Below are positions 39,636-47,716 of a DNA stretch of 64,000 nucleotides, one piece after another (position 1 is the stretch's first letter; every line of letters starts with the position of its first letter). A program made the position numbers and the translations under genes. This DNA is from Actinospica acidithermotolerans. GTDB lineage: Bacteria > Actinomycetota > Actinomycetes > Streptomycetales > Catenulisporaceae. The stretch covers positions 1 to 64,000 of the forward strand of contig NZ_JAGSOH010000012.1 in NCBI RefSeq assembly GCF_018139625.1. Direction: 5' to 3'. The notes beneath the pieces were generated by a model. The model was not told the DNA's origin. It saw only the letters and a program-made list of their open reading frames with translations, and made no database searches.

Positions 39636-40271
39636 ATGTCCGTTTCCCTCACCACCGCGCGGCGGCCGCTGGCCGTCGCCCTGCTCGCGGGCCTGACCGC
39701 GTTCGGCGTCGCGACGAGCGCCGACGCGGCCACCGCGGTCACCTACGACTGCCAGGCCAGCGCGCTCGGCCAGACCGGCACCTTCACCGTCAGCGCCTCC
39801 GTCACCGCCTCGGCGCCCAGCACCGTCGCGGCCGACTCGTCCCTGGCCATCACCGAGTCCGTGGGCTCGATCACGGTGCCCAGCAGCGCGGACGGCTACA
39901 CCGTCAAGAAGATCCAGGGCATCAAGCTCGAGGTCCCGGTGCCGGCCAACTCGACCTACGACTCGGCCTCGCTCTCCGGCGGCAGCAACTACGGCTCCGG
40001 CACGCCGAGCGTGTCCGAGGCCTCCGGCGTGATCACGGTCTCCATCCCCGGCCCGATCAGCGCCGGCACCACGTTCACGCTGCCGACCCTCACCATCGAT
40101 CTGACCTCGGGCTCCTCCGGCACGATCACGAGCTCGCTGTCCGGGACGAGCTACAGCAGCCCCGGCCTGACCTTCACCGCGGTGCTCTCGGTCATCGGTA
40201 TCGGCGTCAACGCCAGCGCGGTGGGCTACCCGTCCGCGACGCCGTCGCTGACGAGCACGACCATCGACTAG
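39636..40271 (+). CDS. secreted beta-rich hypothetical protein
   Basis: 211 residues from ATG 39636. A Sec signal peptide (RRPLAVALLAGLTAFGVATSADA) is cleaved near residue 32. The mature part is Ser/Thr/Gly/Val-rich and looks like an immunoglobulin-like beta sandwich: TYDCQASALGQTGTFTVSASVTASAPSTVAADSSLAITESVGSITVP. The single Cys near the N-terminus and this pattern resemble DUF6801-type secreted actinomycete proteins, but I am not sure of the family. A strong terminator follows. The A/T-rich upstream region and inverted repeat suggest regulated expression. Confidence 0.72.
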   Translation: MSVSLTTARRPLAVALLAGLTAFGVATSADAATAVTYDCQASALGQTGTFTVSASVTASAPSTVAADSSLAITESVGSITVPSSADGYTVKKIQGIKLEVPVPANSTYDSASLSGGSNYGSGTPSVSEASGVITVSIPGPISAGTTFTLPTLTIDLTSGSSGTITSSLSGTSYSSPGLTFTAVLSVIGIGVNASAVGYPSATPSLTSTTID

Positions 40272-40306
40272 GAAATCGAATCGGTGAATTAGTCGCATTC
40301 GACAAC

Positions 40307-40338
40307 GACGGGCGCCCGCATTGTCGCGGGCGCCCGTC
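40307..40338. terminator. strong bidirectional terminator
   Basis: 13-bp perfect arms GACGGGCGCCCGC and GCGGGCGCCCGTC around a 6-base loop, followed by TAAAAC. It sits between the convergent secreted-protein gene and hemQ and can serve both. Confidence 0.8.
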
Positions 40339-40362
40339 TAAAACGCAGAACAGAGAAATCGC

Positions 40363-41100
40363 CTACGGCAGAACGCGGACGATTTCGCCGAGCGACTTGC
40401 GCCGGCCCGTGTAGAACGGGATCTCGACGCGGACGTGGCGGCGGGTCTCGGAGCCGCGGAGGTGGCGCATCAGATCCACGATCCGGTGCAGGTCGTTCGC
40501 CTCGAAGCAGAGCAGCCACTCGTAGTCGCCGAGCGCGAAGGACGGCACCGTGTTGGCGCGCACGTCCGGGTACTCGCGGGACATCTTGCCGTGCTCGGCG
40601 AGCAGCGCGCGGCGCTCCTCGTCCGGGAGCAGGTACCACTCGTACGAGCGCACGAACGGGTAGACGCAGGCCCAGTCGCGCGGCGCCTCGCCGGCCAGGT
40701 AGGCCGGGATGTGGCTCTTGTTGAACTCCGCCGGGCGGTGCAGGGCCATGCTGGACCACACCGGCTCGCAGCACTGGCCGAGCAGGGTCTTGCGGAAGGA
40801 CGAGTAGAGCTCCTGCAGCGACTCGGCCGACGGGCCGTGCGCCCAGATCATGATGTCGGCGTCGGCGCGCAGCCCGGCCGTGTCGTACGTGCCGCGCACC
40901 ACGACGTCCTGGTCGGCGGCGAGCTTGGTGAACAGCTGCTCGACCTCCTCGGCGTAGCCCGCGCGCAGGCCCTCGTCCTCCGGAAGCTCGGCGACCGCCT
41001 TGAAGACCGACCAGCTGGTGTAGCGGATCTCCTCGTTCAGCTCCCGCGCCTTCCGGCTCACGGGCCTTTCCTGCTGCTCACTGCCCGTGGTGTCCGTCAT
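40363..41100 (-). CDS. hemQ: HemQ, coproheme decarboxylase
   Basis: 245 residues from ATG 41100-41098, which overlaps the hemG stop (ATGA). The chlorite dismutase-like fold is evident: EEIRYTSWSVFKAV, RGTYDTAGLRADADIMIWAHGPSAESLQELYSSFRKT, then PFVRSYEWYLLPDEERRALLAEHGKMSREYPDVRANTVPSFALGDYEWLLCFEAN, as in actinobacterial HemQ. It oxidatively decarboxylates coprohaem III to haem b using peroxide, the last step of the coproporphyrin-dependent pathway. It ends the hemE-hemG-hemQ operon. Confidence 0.95.
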   Translation of the reverse strand: MTDTTGSEQQERPVSRKARELNEEIRYTSWSVFKAVAELPEDEGLRAGYAEEVEQLFTKLAADQDVVVRGTYDTAGLRADADIMIWAHGPSAESLQELYSSFRKTLLGQCCEPVWSSMALHRPAEFNKSHIPAYLAGEAPRDWACVYPFVRSYEWYLLPDEERRALLAEHGKMSREYPDVRANTVPSFALGDYEWLLCFEANDLHRIVDLMRHLRGSETRRHVRVEIPFYTGRRKSLGEIVRVLP

Positions 41101-42530
41101 CTCTCGTCGTTCCCTTCAATCAGTGTGCTTACGGCTGAGTCCGCGGAGGCGATGCAGGCCGGGATGCCCACGCCGTCGTACGCGGCGCCGGCGACGGCCA
41201 GGCCGGCCGGCAGCGCGGCGCGGATCCGGGCGACGCGGTCGAGGTGCCCGACCGCGTACTGCGGCAGGGCCCGCGTCCAGCGCTGCACGTGCCGGTCCAC
41301 GGGGGCGGCGGTCAGGCCTATCGCGTCGGCGAGGTCGGCGAGCGCGGCCTTGGCCAGCTCCCCGTCCTCGCGCTCCAGGATCTCGGCCTCGCCGTGCCGC
41401 CCGAGCGAGGTGCGCAGGATGACCAGGTCCCCGGCGCTGTGCGCGAGCCAGGGCCATTTGAGGCTGGAGAACGTCGCGGCCTTGATCGCGCGCCCGTCCA
41501 CCGGCGGCACCAGGAAGCCGGAGCCGAGCGGCATGCCGGCCAGGGCGCTGCGGTGGAAGGCGAAGGTGGTGATGGCCATCGAGGCGTACTCGATGTCGCG
41601 CAGCTCGGGGAGGGCGGACGGCGCGTGCTCGGCCAGCAGGTCGGCCGCCGCGTAGCCGGGGACGGCGAGCACGACGGCGTCGCCGTCCACGGTCGAGCCG
41701 TCGGACAGCTCGGCGCGCCATCCGGCCTCGGTGCGTCGCAGGGCCCGGACGGCGACGTCGGTGCGCAGGTCCGCGCCGCGCTTGGCGACATCCGCGGCGA
41801 TGGCGCCGGGCAGCCGTCCCACGCCGCCGCGGATGCCCGCGAAGACCGGCTTCGGCGCCTGGCCGGCGGCCGAGGAGTCCGCCGCGCCCTTGGCGAGCAG
41901 ATCGCGCACGCCGGTGGTCAGCGGGGTGCCGGCCGCGGCCAGCGGAACGAGCTGCGGGACCGTGGCGCGCAGCGAGAGCTTGTCGGCGTGGCCCGCGTAG
42001 ACGCCGCCGAGCAGCGGCTCGACGAGCCGGTCCACGACCTCGCGGCCGAGCCGGCGGGCGATGTACTCGCCCACGGCCACGTCCTCGGTGACCGGCGTCT
42101 TCGGCATCACGCGGTCGGCCTGCACGCGGGCCAGGCCGCGGGAGCCGAGCACGCCGCTCGCGCTCAGGGCCCGGAGGTCGCCGGGGACGCCCATCAGCTG
42201 TCCGGAGGGCAGCGGGTGCAGCTCTCCGCGGCTCCACACGCCGGCGGCCGTGGTGGCCGGGTGCACGATGTCGTCCGCGAGCCCGGTCTCCTGGGCCAGC
42301 GCCACGCCCTCGGGCCGGCGCGCCAGGATCGACTCTGCGCCGAGGTCCACGGTGCTCCCGGCGACGTGCCCGAGCACGAGCTTCCCGCCGTAGCCCGGCG
42401 AGGCCTCGAGCAGGGTCACGGTGAGCCCGGCGGCGAGGGCGGCACGCGCCGCGGCCAGGCCGGTGACCCCGCCGCCGACGACGAGCAGATGCCGCGGCCG
42501 GCGGCCGGTGGGAGGCGTCGTGGACGACAC
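41097..42530 (-). CDS. hemG: coproporphyrinogen III / protoporphyrinogen oxidase (HemG/HemY type)
   Basis: 477 residues from GTG 42530-42528, two bases after the hemE stop. The FAD site is LLVVGGGVTGLAAARAALAAG at the N-terminus with GGKLVLGHVAGSTVDLGAES after it; the C-terminal FAD contact is GLAVAGAAYDGVGIPACIASA. It is the oxygen-dependent HemY (CgoX) type. In Gram-positive actinobacteria the preferred substrate is coproporphyrinogen III, and the adjacent hemQ supports this route. Its stop codon overlaps the hemQ start codon. Confidence 0.94.
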   Translation of the reverse strand: MSSTTPPTGRRPRHLLVVGGGVTGLAAARAALAAGLTVTLLEASPGYGGKLVLGHVAGSTVDLGAESILARRPEGVALAQETGLADDIVHPATTAAGVWSRGELHPLPSGQLMGVPGDLRALSASGVLGSRGLARVQADRVMPKTPVTEDVAVGEYIARRLGREVVDRLVEPLLGGVYAGHADKLSLRATVPQLVPLAAAGTPLTTGVRDLLAKGAADSSAAGQAPKPVFAGIRGGVGRLPGAIAADVAKRGADLRTDVAVRALRRTEAGWRAELSDGSTVDGDAVVLAVPGYAAADLLAEHAPSALPELRDIEYASMAITTFAFHRSALAGMPLGSGFLVPPVDGRAIKAATFSSLKWPWLAHSAGDLVILRTSLGRHGEAEILEREDGELAKAALADLADAIGLTAAPVDRHVQRWTRALPQYAVGHLDRVARIRAALPAGLAVAGAAYDGVGIPACIASADSAVSTLIEGNDER

Positions 42531-42532
42531 GG

Positions 42533-43621
42533 TCAGCTCCGGACGGTGTTTTCGTGCACGTAGTCGACGACCCGGGCCAGCTGCCCGGGATCGGCGTTGG
42601 GCGGGACCCCGTGGCCGAGGTTGAAGACGTGGCCGGGCAGCCGCGCGGCGTCGTCGAGCACGCGCTGGACCGCGGCGTCGAGCGCGGCGGGCGGCGCGAA
42701 GAGCGTGGCCGGGTCGAGGTTGCCCTGCAGGGCCTTGCCGGGCCCGACGCGGCGCTCGGCCTCGTGCAGCGGCACCCGCCAGTCGACGCCGACCACGTCG
42801 GCCCCGGCCTCGCCGAGGTCGCGCAGCAGCTCGCCGGTACCGACGCCGAAGTGGATGCGCGGCACGCCGCGGTCGGCGACGGCGGCGAAGACCTTGGCGG
42901 AGGCGGGCTGCACGTACTGCCGGTAGTCGACGGGGGCGACCGAGCCGACCCAGGAGTCGAACAGCTGGATCGCGGAGGCGCCGGCGTCGATCTGGGTGAG
43001 CAGGAAGGTCGAGGTGATGTCGGCGACGCGGTCCAGCAGCGCGGTGAACAGCTGCGGATCGCCGTACATCATGGCCTTGGTGTGCTCGAAGCCCTTCGAG
43101 GGGCCGCCCTCGATCAGGTAGCTGGCGAGCGTGAAGGGCGCGCCGCCGAAGCCGATCAGCGGGGTGGCGCCGAGCTCGGCGGTCAGCAGGCGCACCGCGG
43201 CGGCGATCGGCGCGAGCTCGTCCGGCTCGGGCGCGCGCAGCCGGTCGAGGTCGGCGGCGGCGCGCACCGGCTCGGCGATGACCGGCCCGACGCCCGGCTT
43301 GATCTCCAGGTCGAGGCCGATCGCCTTGAGCGGGGTGACGATGTCGCTGAAGAAGACGGCGGCGTCGACGCCGTAGCGGCGCACCGGCTGCATGGTGATC
43401 TCGGCGACGAGCTCCGGCATGAAGCAGGAGTCGAGCATCGGGATGCCCTCGCGGGCCTTGCGGTACTCGGGCAGCGAGCGGCCGGCCTGGCGCATGAACC
43501 ACACGGGGGTGTGCGGCACGGGTTCCCGGCGGCAGGCGCGCAGGAACGCGGAGTCGGCGGCGGGGGTCGCCGGGGCCGCGGCGTCGGGATCGGTGCTCTG
43601 CGCGTTCTGGGTGCTGCTCAC
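42533..43621 (-). CDS. hemE: uroporphyrinogen decarboxylase
   Basis: 362 residues from GTG 43621-43619, selected because TATCGT lies 7 bases upstream on this strand; the frame is open to 43738. The opening [23 protein letters not shown] holds the two catalytic arginines; the Asp of [13 protein letters not shown] and the [15 protein letters not shown] and [10 protein letters not shown] segments are also diagnostic. It decarboxylates the four acetate groups of uroporphyrinogen III. It leads the hemE-hemG-hemQ operon and is divergent from DUF3000. Confidence 0.95.
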   Translation of the reverse strand: MSSTQNAQSTDPDAAAPATPAADSAFLRACRREPVPHTPVWFMRQAGRSLPEYRKAREGIPMLDSCFMPELVAEITMQPVRRYGVDAAVFFSDIVTPLKAIGLDLEIKPGVGPVIAEPVRAAADLDRLRAPEPDELAPIAAAVRLLTAELGATPLIGFGGAPFTLASYLIEGGPSKGFEHTKAMMYGDPQLFTALLDRVADITSTFLLTQIDAGASAIQLFDSWVGSVAPVDYRQYVQPASAKVFAAVADRGVPRIHFGVGTGELLRDLGEAGADVVGVDWRVPLHEAERRVGPGKALQGNLDPATLFAPPAALDAAVQRVLDDAARLPGHVFNLGHGVPPNADPGQLARVVDYVHENTVRS

Positions 43622-43628
43622 GAAATGC

Positions 43629-43634
43629 ACGATA
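43629..43634 (-). promoter_or_regulatory. -10 element TATCGT of a leaderless promoter (hemE)
   Basis: Minus-strand TATCGT, 7 bases, then GTG 43621. It defines the start of the hem operon. Confidence 0.6.
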
Positions 43635-43778
43635 CCCGCGTGCGAGGGCGGACCCGTACTCGCCCCGGCGCGCCCGGCCGCGGGCGCCCGGGACGCCTTC
43701 TTCATTTTGTGAGGACCGTCACAGGTGACTTCGCGCATACTTGGGCGCGCCTACCCGCCGCGGTCCGCCACCCGGTCG

Positions 43779-43784
43779 TACGCT
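43779..43784 (+). promoter_or_regulatory. -10 element TACGCT of a leaderless promoter (DUF3000)
   Basis: TACGCT ends 7 bases before ATG 43792; no ribosome site. Confidence 0.6.
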
Positions 43785-43791
43785 GCGACAC

Positions 43792-44514
43792 ATGGCCCAG
43801 CACCCGCACCCCCTGACCCCGCACCGCGCCCAGGTCGCCGAGGCGCCGTCGGGCGGCGCCGGGCCGGCGACGCCCGAGGTCTTCGCGGCGGCGGTCGGGG
43901 GCATCGGCGCGCTGCGGCCGCGGCCGGGCCTGGAGTTCGAGCCGCTGCCGGCGCCGCGTCGGCTCGCCACGCACAGCCACGCGGTCTCGGTCTCGGCGTC
44001 GGAGCAGCGCGAGGGCGGCGAGGTGGAGCTCGGTTCGGGCCGCTTCGTGCTGCTGTACGAGCCCGCGGGCCACGAGGAGTGGCTCGGCAGCTGGCGCTGC
44101 GTCACGCTGCTGGAGGCGGAGCTCGAGCCGGAGATCGCTGAGGACCCGCTGGTGGCCGACGTCGCCTGGTCCTGGCTGCGGGAGGCGCTGTCCGGCCTGA
44201 ACTACGCGGCGCTCGGCGGCACCGTCTCGCGCTGCGCGTCCTCGGGCTACGGCGAGCTCGCGGACCAGGGCACCAGCATGTCGGTCGAGCTGCGGGCGTC
44301 CTGGTCGCCGCTGCCGCCGCTGGACGCCTCCATCCCCGGCGGCCCGGCCGTGCAGCGCGCCGCGGCGGCCGCGGGCCGCGCCCGGTGGAGCGCGCAGGAG
44401 GCCGGCCCGGGCCTCGCCGCGCACGTCGAGGCCTGGTCGCAGTGCCTGGCGACGGCGGTCGGGATGCCCCCCGAGCTGGCCGGGATCGCCCGGCTGCCGC
44501 GCGTCGGCGGCTGA
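43792..44514 (+). CDS. DUF3000 family protein
   Basis: 240 residues from ATG 43792. It matches the actinobacterial DUF3000 pattern: FAAAVGGIGALRPRPGLEFEPLPAPRRLATHSHAVSVSA, LGSGRFVLLYEPAGHEEWLGSWRCVTLLEAELEPEIAEDPLVADVAWSWLREAL and YAALGGTVSRCASSGYGEL. The family sits divergent from hemE across Streptomyces-type genomes and has no assigned function. The protein has no signal or membrane segment. Confidence 0.88.
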   Translation: MAQHPHPLTPHRAQVAEAPSGGAGPATPEVFAAAVGGIGALRPRPGLEFEPLPAPRRLATHSHAVSVSASEQREGGEVELGSGRFVLLYEPAGHEEWLGSWRCVTLLEAELEPEIAEDPLVADVAWSWLREALSGLNYAALGGTVSRCASSGYGELADQGTSMSVELRASWSPLPPLDASIPGGPAVQRAAAAAGRARWSAQEAGPGLAAHVEAWSQCLATAVGMPPELAGIARLPRVGG

Positions 44515-44903
44515 GCGCGGCCGCGCTCCGCGGGGGGTTACGGCGGGCGGACCGCTGGACGACCGGTCATTCGATCACTAGACGTCCGTTGAGCCAAACG
44601 GGCGTACATCCAGAATTGGTTAACGGTCGGTCACGCTGGGTATGAAGCCTACCCACACGGCGGATTCAGCTGCCCCTCAGGCCGGGACCGGACTGATCCG
44701 CTACTGCGTCCGGGTGAGTTCCGTACGGTGGCGTCTCGCCCGGACGGCGGAAGCGCACGGCCGTTCGGCCGTCGGCTCACGCTAAAGGTCGCCACTCACA
44801 TTGCCGATTCCTTCCCCGGAAGGGCTAGAGACAGGCCCTTCCGTCCGGCCGGCCCCTCCACCCTCGCCGACCGGTCCAACCCTCCACCTCCAGGGAGGTT
44901 CGG
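44515..44903. other. intergenic region upstream of the LuxR-type regulator
   Basis: 389 bases without a gene. It contains a small inverted repeat GGGTA-N7-TACCC at 44638-44654 and a stretch TTGGTTAACGG at 44616-44626 that may be part of a promoter. The message would have a leader of more than 200 bases if transcription starts there. I see no recognised riboswitch. Confidence 0.35.
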
Positions 44904-45635
44904 GTGTCCGTCCTCGTCGACCATGCCGCGAGCATGCTGGCCTACCGGCCGGCCAAGCTGACCGCGATGGTAGTTGTGCACGATCCGCGCGTGCGCACCT
45001 CAGTGACCCGCCATCTGTGGGCACTCGGAGTGCGCGATGTGGTGGAGGCCTCCACCATCGCCGAGGCGCGAAGCCGGATGGCCACGGTTCGCGATATCGC
45101 GGTCGTGGACGTGCATCTGCCGGACGGCCCCGGCCTGGCGTTGCTGGCGGAGATGCGCACGGCCGGGTGGAACAGCGCGGTCGCCATCTCCACCGCCGAC
45201 GACACCAACGCGGTGCGCGCGGCGCTCGCCTCCGGGGTGCGCGGCTACGTGGTCACCGGCGCCCGGACGCTGCCGCAGGCCCGCCCGGGGCTGAACGGGA
45301 TGAACGGCGCGGGCCCGATGGGGCACGGCCACGGCCCGGCGCACCTGCGCGAGCGGCGGCTGGCCGCGATGTCCGGACAGGCCGGCACGATGGCCGCGCT
45401 GGCCCAGGGCTCGATCCCGAACACCATGAACGCCGGCGTGCGCGAGCTGTCCGCGCGCGAGATCGAGGTGCTGCGGCTGGTCGCCGACGGCCGCTCGAAC
45501 AAGGCCATCGGGCAGACGATGGGGCTGAGCGCGCTGACCGTGAAGAGCCATCTCGCTCGGATCGCCCGCAAGCTCGGCACCGGCGACCGCGCCGGCATGG
45601 TCGCCGTGGCCATGCGCGGCGGGATCATCGCCTGA
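44904..45635 (+). CDS. LuxR/NarL-type regulator with an atypical receiver domain
   Basis: 243 residues from GTG 44904, with AGGGAGG 5 bases upstream. The receiver domain (about 20-125) keeps the phospho-acceptor Asp in AVVDVHLPDGPG and the Thr of AISTADD. It has only one acidic residue at the metal pocket (VVVHDP), and the conserved Lys after GYVV is missing (TGA follows). A linker rich in Gly, Met and Ala precedes the GerE helix-turn-helix: LSAREIEVLRLVADGRSNKAIGQTMGLSALTVKSHLARIARKLGTGDRAGMVAVAMRGGII. No sensor kinase gene is near. The last 32 codons and the stop are the first unit of a 108-bp tandem array. Confidence 0.9.
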   Translation: MSVLVDHAASMLAYRPAKLTAMVVVHDPRVRTSVTRHLWALGVRDVVEASTIAEARSRMATVRDIAVVDVHLPDGPGLALLAEMRTAGWNSAVAISTADDTNAVRAALASGVRGYVVTGARTLPQARPGLNGMNGAGPMGHGHGPAHLRERRLAAMSGQAGTMAALAQGSIPNTMNAGVRELSAREIEVLRLVADGRSNKAIGQTMGLSALTVKSHLARIARKLGTGDRAGMVAVAMRGGIIA

Positions 45636-46077
45636 CCATCGCCCGCCGTGACGAGCCACCTCACCCGGGCCGCCCGCAAGCTCGGCACCGGCGACCGCGC
45701 CGGCATGGTCGCCGTGGCCATGCGCGGCGGGATCATCGCCTGACCATCGCCCGCCGTGACGAGCCACCTCACCCGGGCCGCCCGCAAGCTCGGCACCGGC
45801 GACCGCGCCGGCATGGTCGCCGTGGCCATGCGCGGCGGGATCATCGCCTGACCATCGCCCGCCGTGACGAGCCACCTCACCCGGGCCGCCCGCAAGCTCG
45901 GCACCGGCGACCGCGCCGGCATGGTCGCCGTGGCCATGCGCGGCGGGATCATCGCCTGACCATCGCCCGCCGTGACGAGCCACCTCACCCGGGCCGCCCG
46001 CAAGCTCGGCACCGGCGACCGCGCCGGCATGGTCGCCGTGGCCATGCGCGGCGGGATCATCGCCTGACCGTCGCCCG
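45538..46077 (+). repeat. 108-bp tandem array: the LuxR gene's 3' end plus four more copies, all in frame
   Basis: Anchored at GCCCGCAAGCTCGG, units recur at 45564, 45672, 45780, 45888 and 45996, exactly 108 bases apart. The first is the end of the regulator gene and differs from the others at its start; units 2-4 look identical and the fifth diverges only after its stop. 108 bases are 36 codons, so every copy reads in the gene's frame and ends in the same GGIIA and TGA. Each copy after the gene has its own GTG: 31 codons, from TSHLTRAARKLGTGD to the TGA. Reading through each stop would therefore add repeated half-HTH domains. Confidence 0.95.
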
Positions 46078-46273
46078 CGTCGCCCGCGGCACGTGGGCTT
46101 CCGGACAACCCGCGGCCTTCCCTGCGGGGCGTCCGCGTTCGTGTGACTAACCACGCCTGCGGGTGAACTCCCGCGCTCGCTGCCCGCCGGGGGCATGTCC
46201 CTCGTGCGGGCGGACGCGTTGGTCCGGTCGGTTGTCCGGTCGGCCCAGGTCCACGGCGTCGGGGAGTAGCACC

Positions 46274-47716
46274 ATGCACAAGAGGATCGGCGTGCTCGTC
46301 GTCGCCCGCGACGCGGCCGGCGTGCTGCCGGGCACGCTGGAGCGGATCCCGGAGTCCTTCCGGGAGCGGATCGAGGAGATCGTCATCCTCGACGACGCCA
46401 GCGCGGACGACACCTTCCCCGTCGCCGCCGCGTGGGCGCGCCGCAACCGGCTCGGCCGCTCGACCGTGCTGCGGCATACGAAGCGGCTCGGGCACGGCGG
46501 GACCCGGAAGGCAGGCCTGCGGATCGCGATCGAGCACGGCCTCGACGTCGTCGCCCTGCTCTCGGGCGACGGACGATACGCCCCCGAATCACTTCCCTCG
46601 CTGGTCGGGCCGATCCTCGACGAGGAAGCCGACGCGGTGATCGGCGTCCCGGACGGATCTGCCGAAGGTGGCCGCGTCAACCGGATCTGCGGCGGCGTTC
46701 CGCTCAGGCTCGGCGAGCGCATCCTCGGCGCCCCACTGCGCGCAGCCCACGACGGGTTCCGGGCTTACGGCACGGCCGCGCTGCGCGAGATCGCGTATGA
46801 GGCGAACGGGGACGGGCCCGAGTTCGATACTCAGATCCTCATTCAGCTGCGGCACGCGGCGAAGCGGATCATCGAGGTCCCGGTGCCCGGCGAGGCCGCG
46901 GCCGCCGACCTGCGGCAGGGCGTCGGCGTGCTGCGCGACGTGCTCGAATACCGCCGGGTCGGCATGGGGTTCGGCACGAGCGACTGGGTCCCGGCGGCGG
47001 AACCCGACGCTCACGAGGGGGGTTGGGCGTCGCACGAGTCGCTGCTCGCCGAACTGGCCGGGCTTCCGATGGGCCGCGTGCTCGACCTCGGCTGCGCCGA
47101 CGGCTGCTTCGCCGAACGCGTCCGGGAGGTCGGGCACCGCGTCGTGGGCGTGGACCGCACCGAGTTCGACGGCGTGCGCGACCGGATGAACCTGTTCGTG
47201 CGCGCGGACCTGAACTACGGCATCCCGCCGGAGGCGCGCGTCGCCGCGGGCTATGACGTCGTGCTCGTGGCCGGCGTCCTGCAGTTCCTCGTCCGGCCGG
47301 AGCGGCTGCTCCGCGAGATCCGCAGTGTGCTGCGGCCCGGCGGGCAGGTGTACGTGTGCGTGCCGAACGCGGTGCACTGGTATCCGCGGCTGCGTTTCCT
47401 GCTCGGGCGCTTCGACTACGACCGGCGCGGCATCCTCGACGTGAGCCACCTGCGGTTCTTCACCCGGCGCTCGCTACGCGGGATGCTCGTCCGCACCGGC
47501 TACGACATCCTCGACGCCCAGGTGGAGGCCCTGCCGTTCGGCGGCCAGCGCGTGCTCGCGCGGCTGCTGCCCGATCTGTTCGCCTACCGGCTGATTGCCC
47601 GCGCGACGCCGCATCACGAGGACACGATCGGGGCGCCGAGCCTGGCCGACGAGGTCTTCGGCGCGCACTACGCGTCGGTGCCACGGCAGCAGGAACGGCG
47701 TCACCAGGAGGCATAG
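46274..47716 (+). CDS. family 2 glycosyltransferase fused to a SAM-dependent methyltransferase
   Basis: 480 residues from ATG 46274 with GGGGAG upstream. Residues 1-225 are a DPM1/GT2-like glycosyltransferase: VLVVARDAAGVLPGTLERIP, EIVILDDASADDT with the DD nucleotide-sugar site, GHGGTRKAGLRIAIEHG and LLSGDGRYAPESLPSLV. Residues 255-440 are a class I methyltransferase (MGRVLDLGCADGCFAERVREVGHRVVGVD, then VVLVAGVLQFLVRPERLLREI). The combination suggests glycan or glycolipid assembly with methylation. Its final 81 codons overlap, on the opposite strand, the 3' end of the MFS gene; the natural end of the methyltransferase may be somewhat earlier. Confidence 0.85.
   Translation: MHKRIGVLVVARDAAGVLPGTLERIPESFRERIEEIVILDDASADDTFPVAAAWARRNRLGRSTVLRHTKRLGHGGTRKAGLRIAIEHGLDVVALLSGDGRYAPESLPSLVGPILDEEADAVIGVPDGSAEGGRVNRICGGVPLRLGERILGAPLRAAHDGFRAYGTAALREIAYEANGDGPEFDTQILIQLRHAAKRIIEVPVPGEAAAADLRQGVGVLRDVLEYRRVGMGFGTSDWVPAAEPDAHEGGWASHESLLAELAGLPMGRVLDLGCADGCFAERVREVGHRVVGVDRTEFDGVRDRMNLFVRADLNYGIPPEARVAAGYDVVLVAGVLQFLVRPERLLREIRSVLRPGGQVYVCVPNAVHWYPRLRFLLGRFDYDRRGILDVSHLRFFTRRSLRGMLVRTGYDILDAQVEALPFGGQRVLARLLPDLFAYRLIARATPHHEDTIGAPSLADEVFGAHYASVPRQQERRHQEA

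Noticed and set aside
45538-46077. CRISPR array
   Set aside because: Units are contiguous with no unique spacers, and the unit is the end of a gene.
45000-46196. 398-codon antisense and 449-codon alternative plus-strand frames with 36-residue repeats
   Set aside because: They look like repeat proteins only because the 108-bp array is a multiple of three; they have no ribosome site and overlap the LuxR gene.
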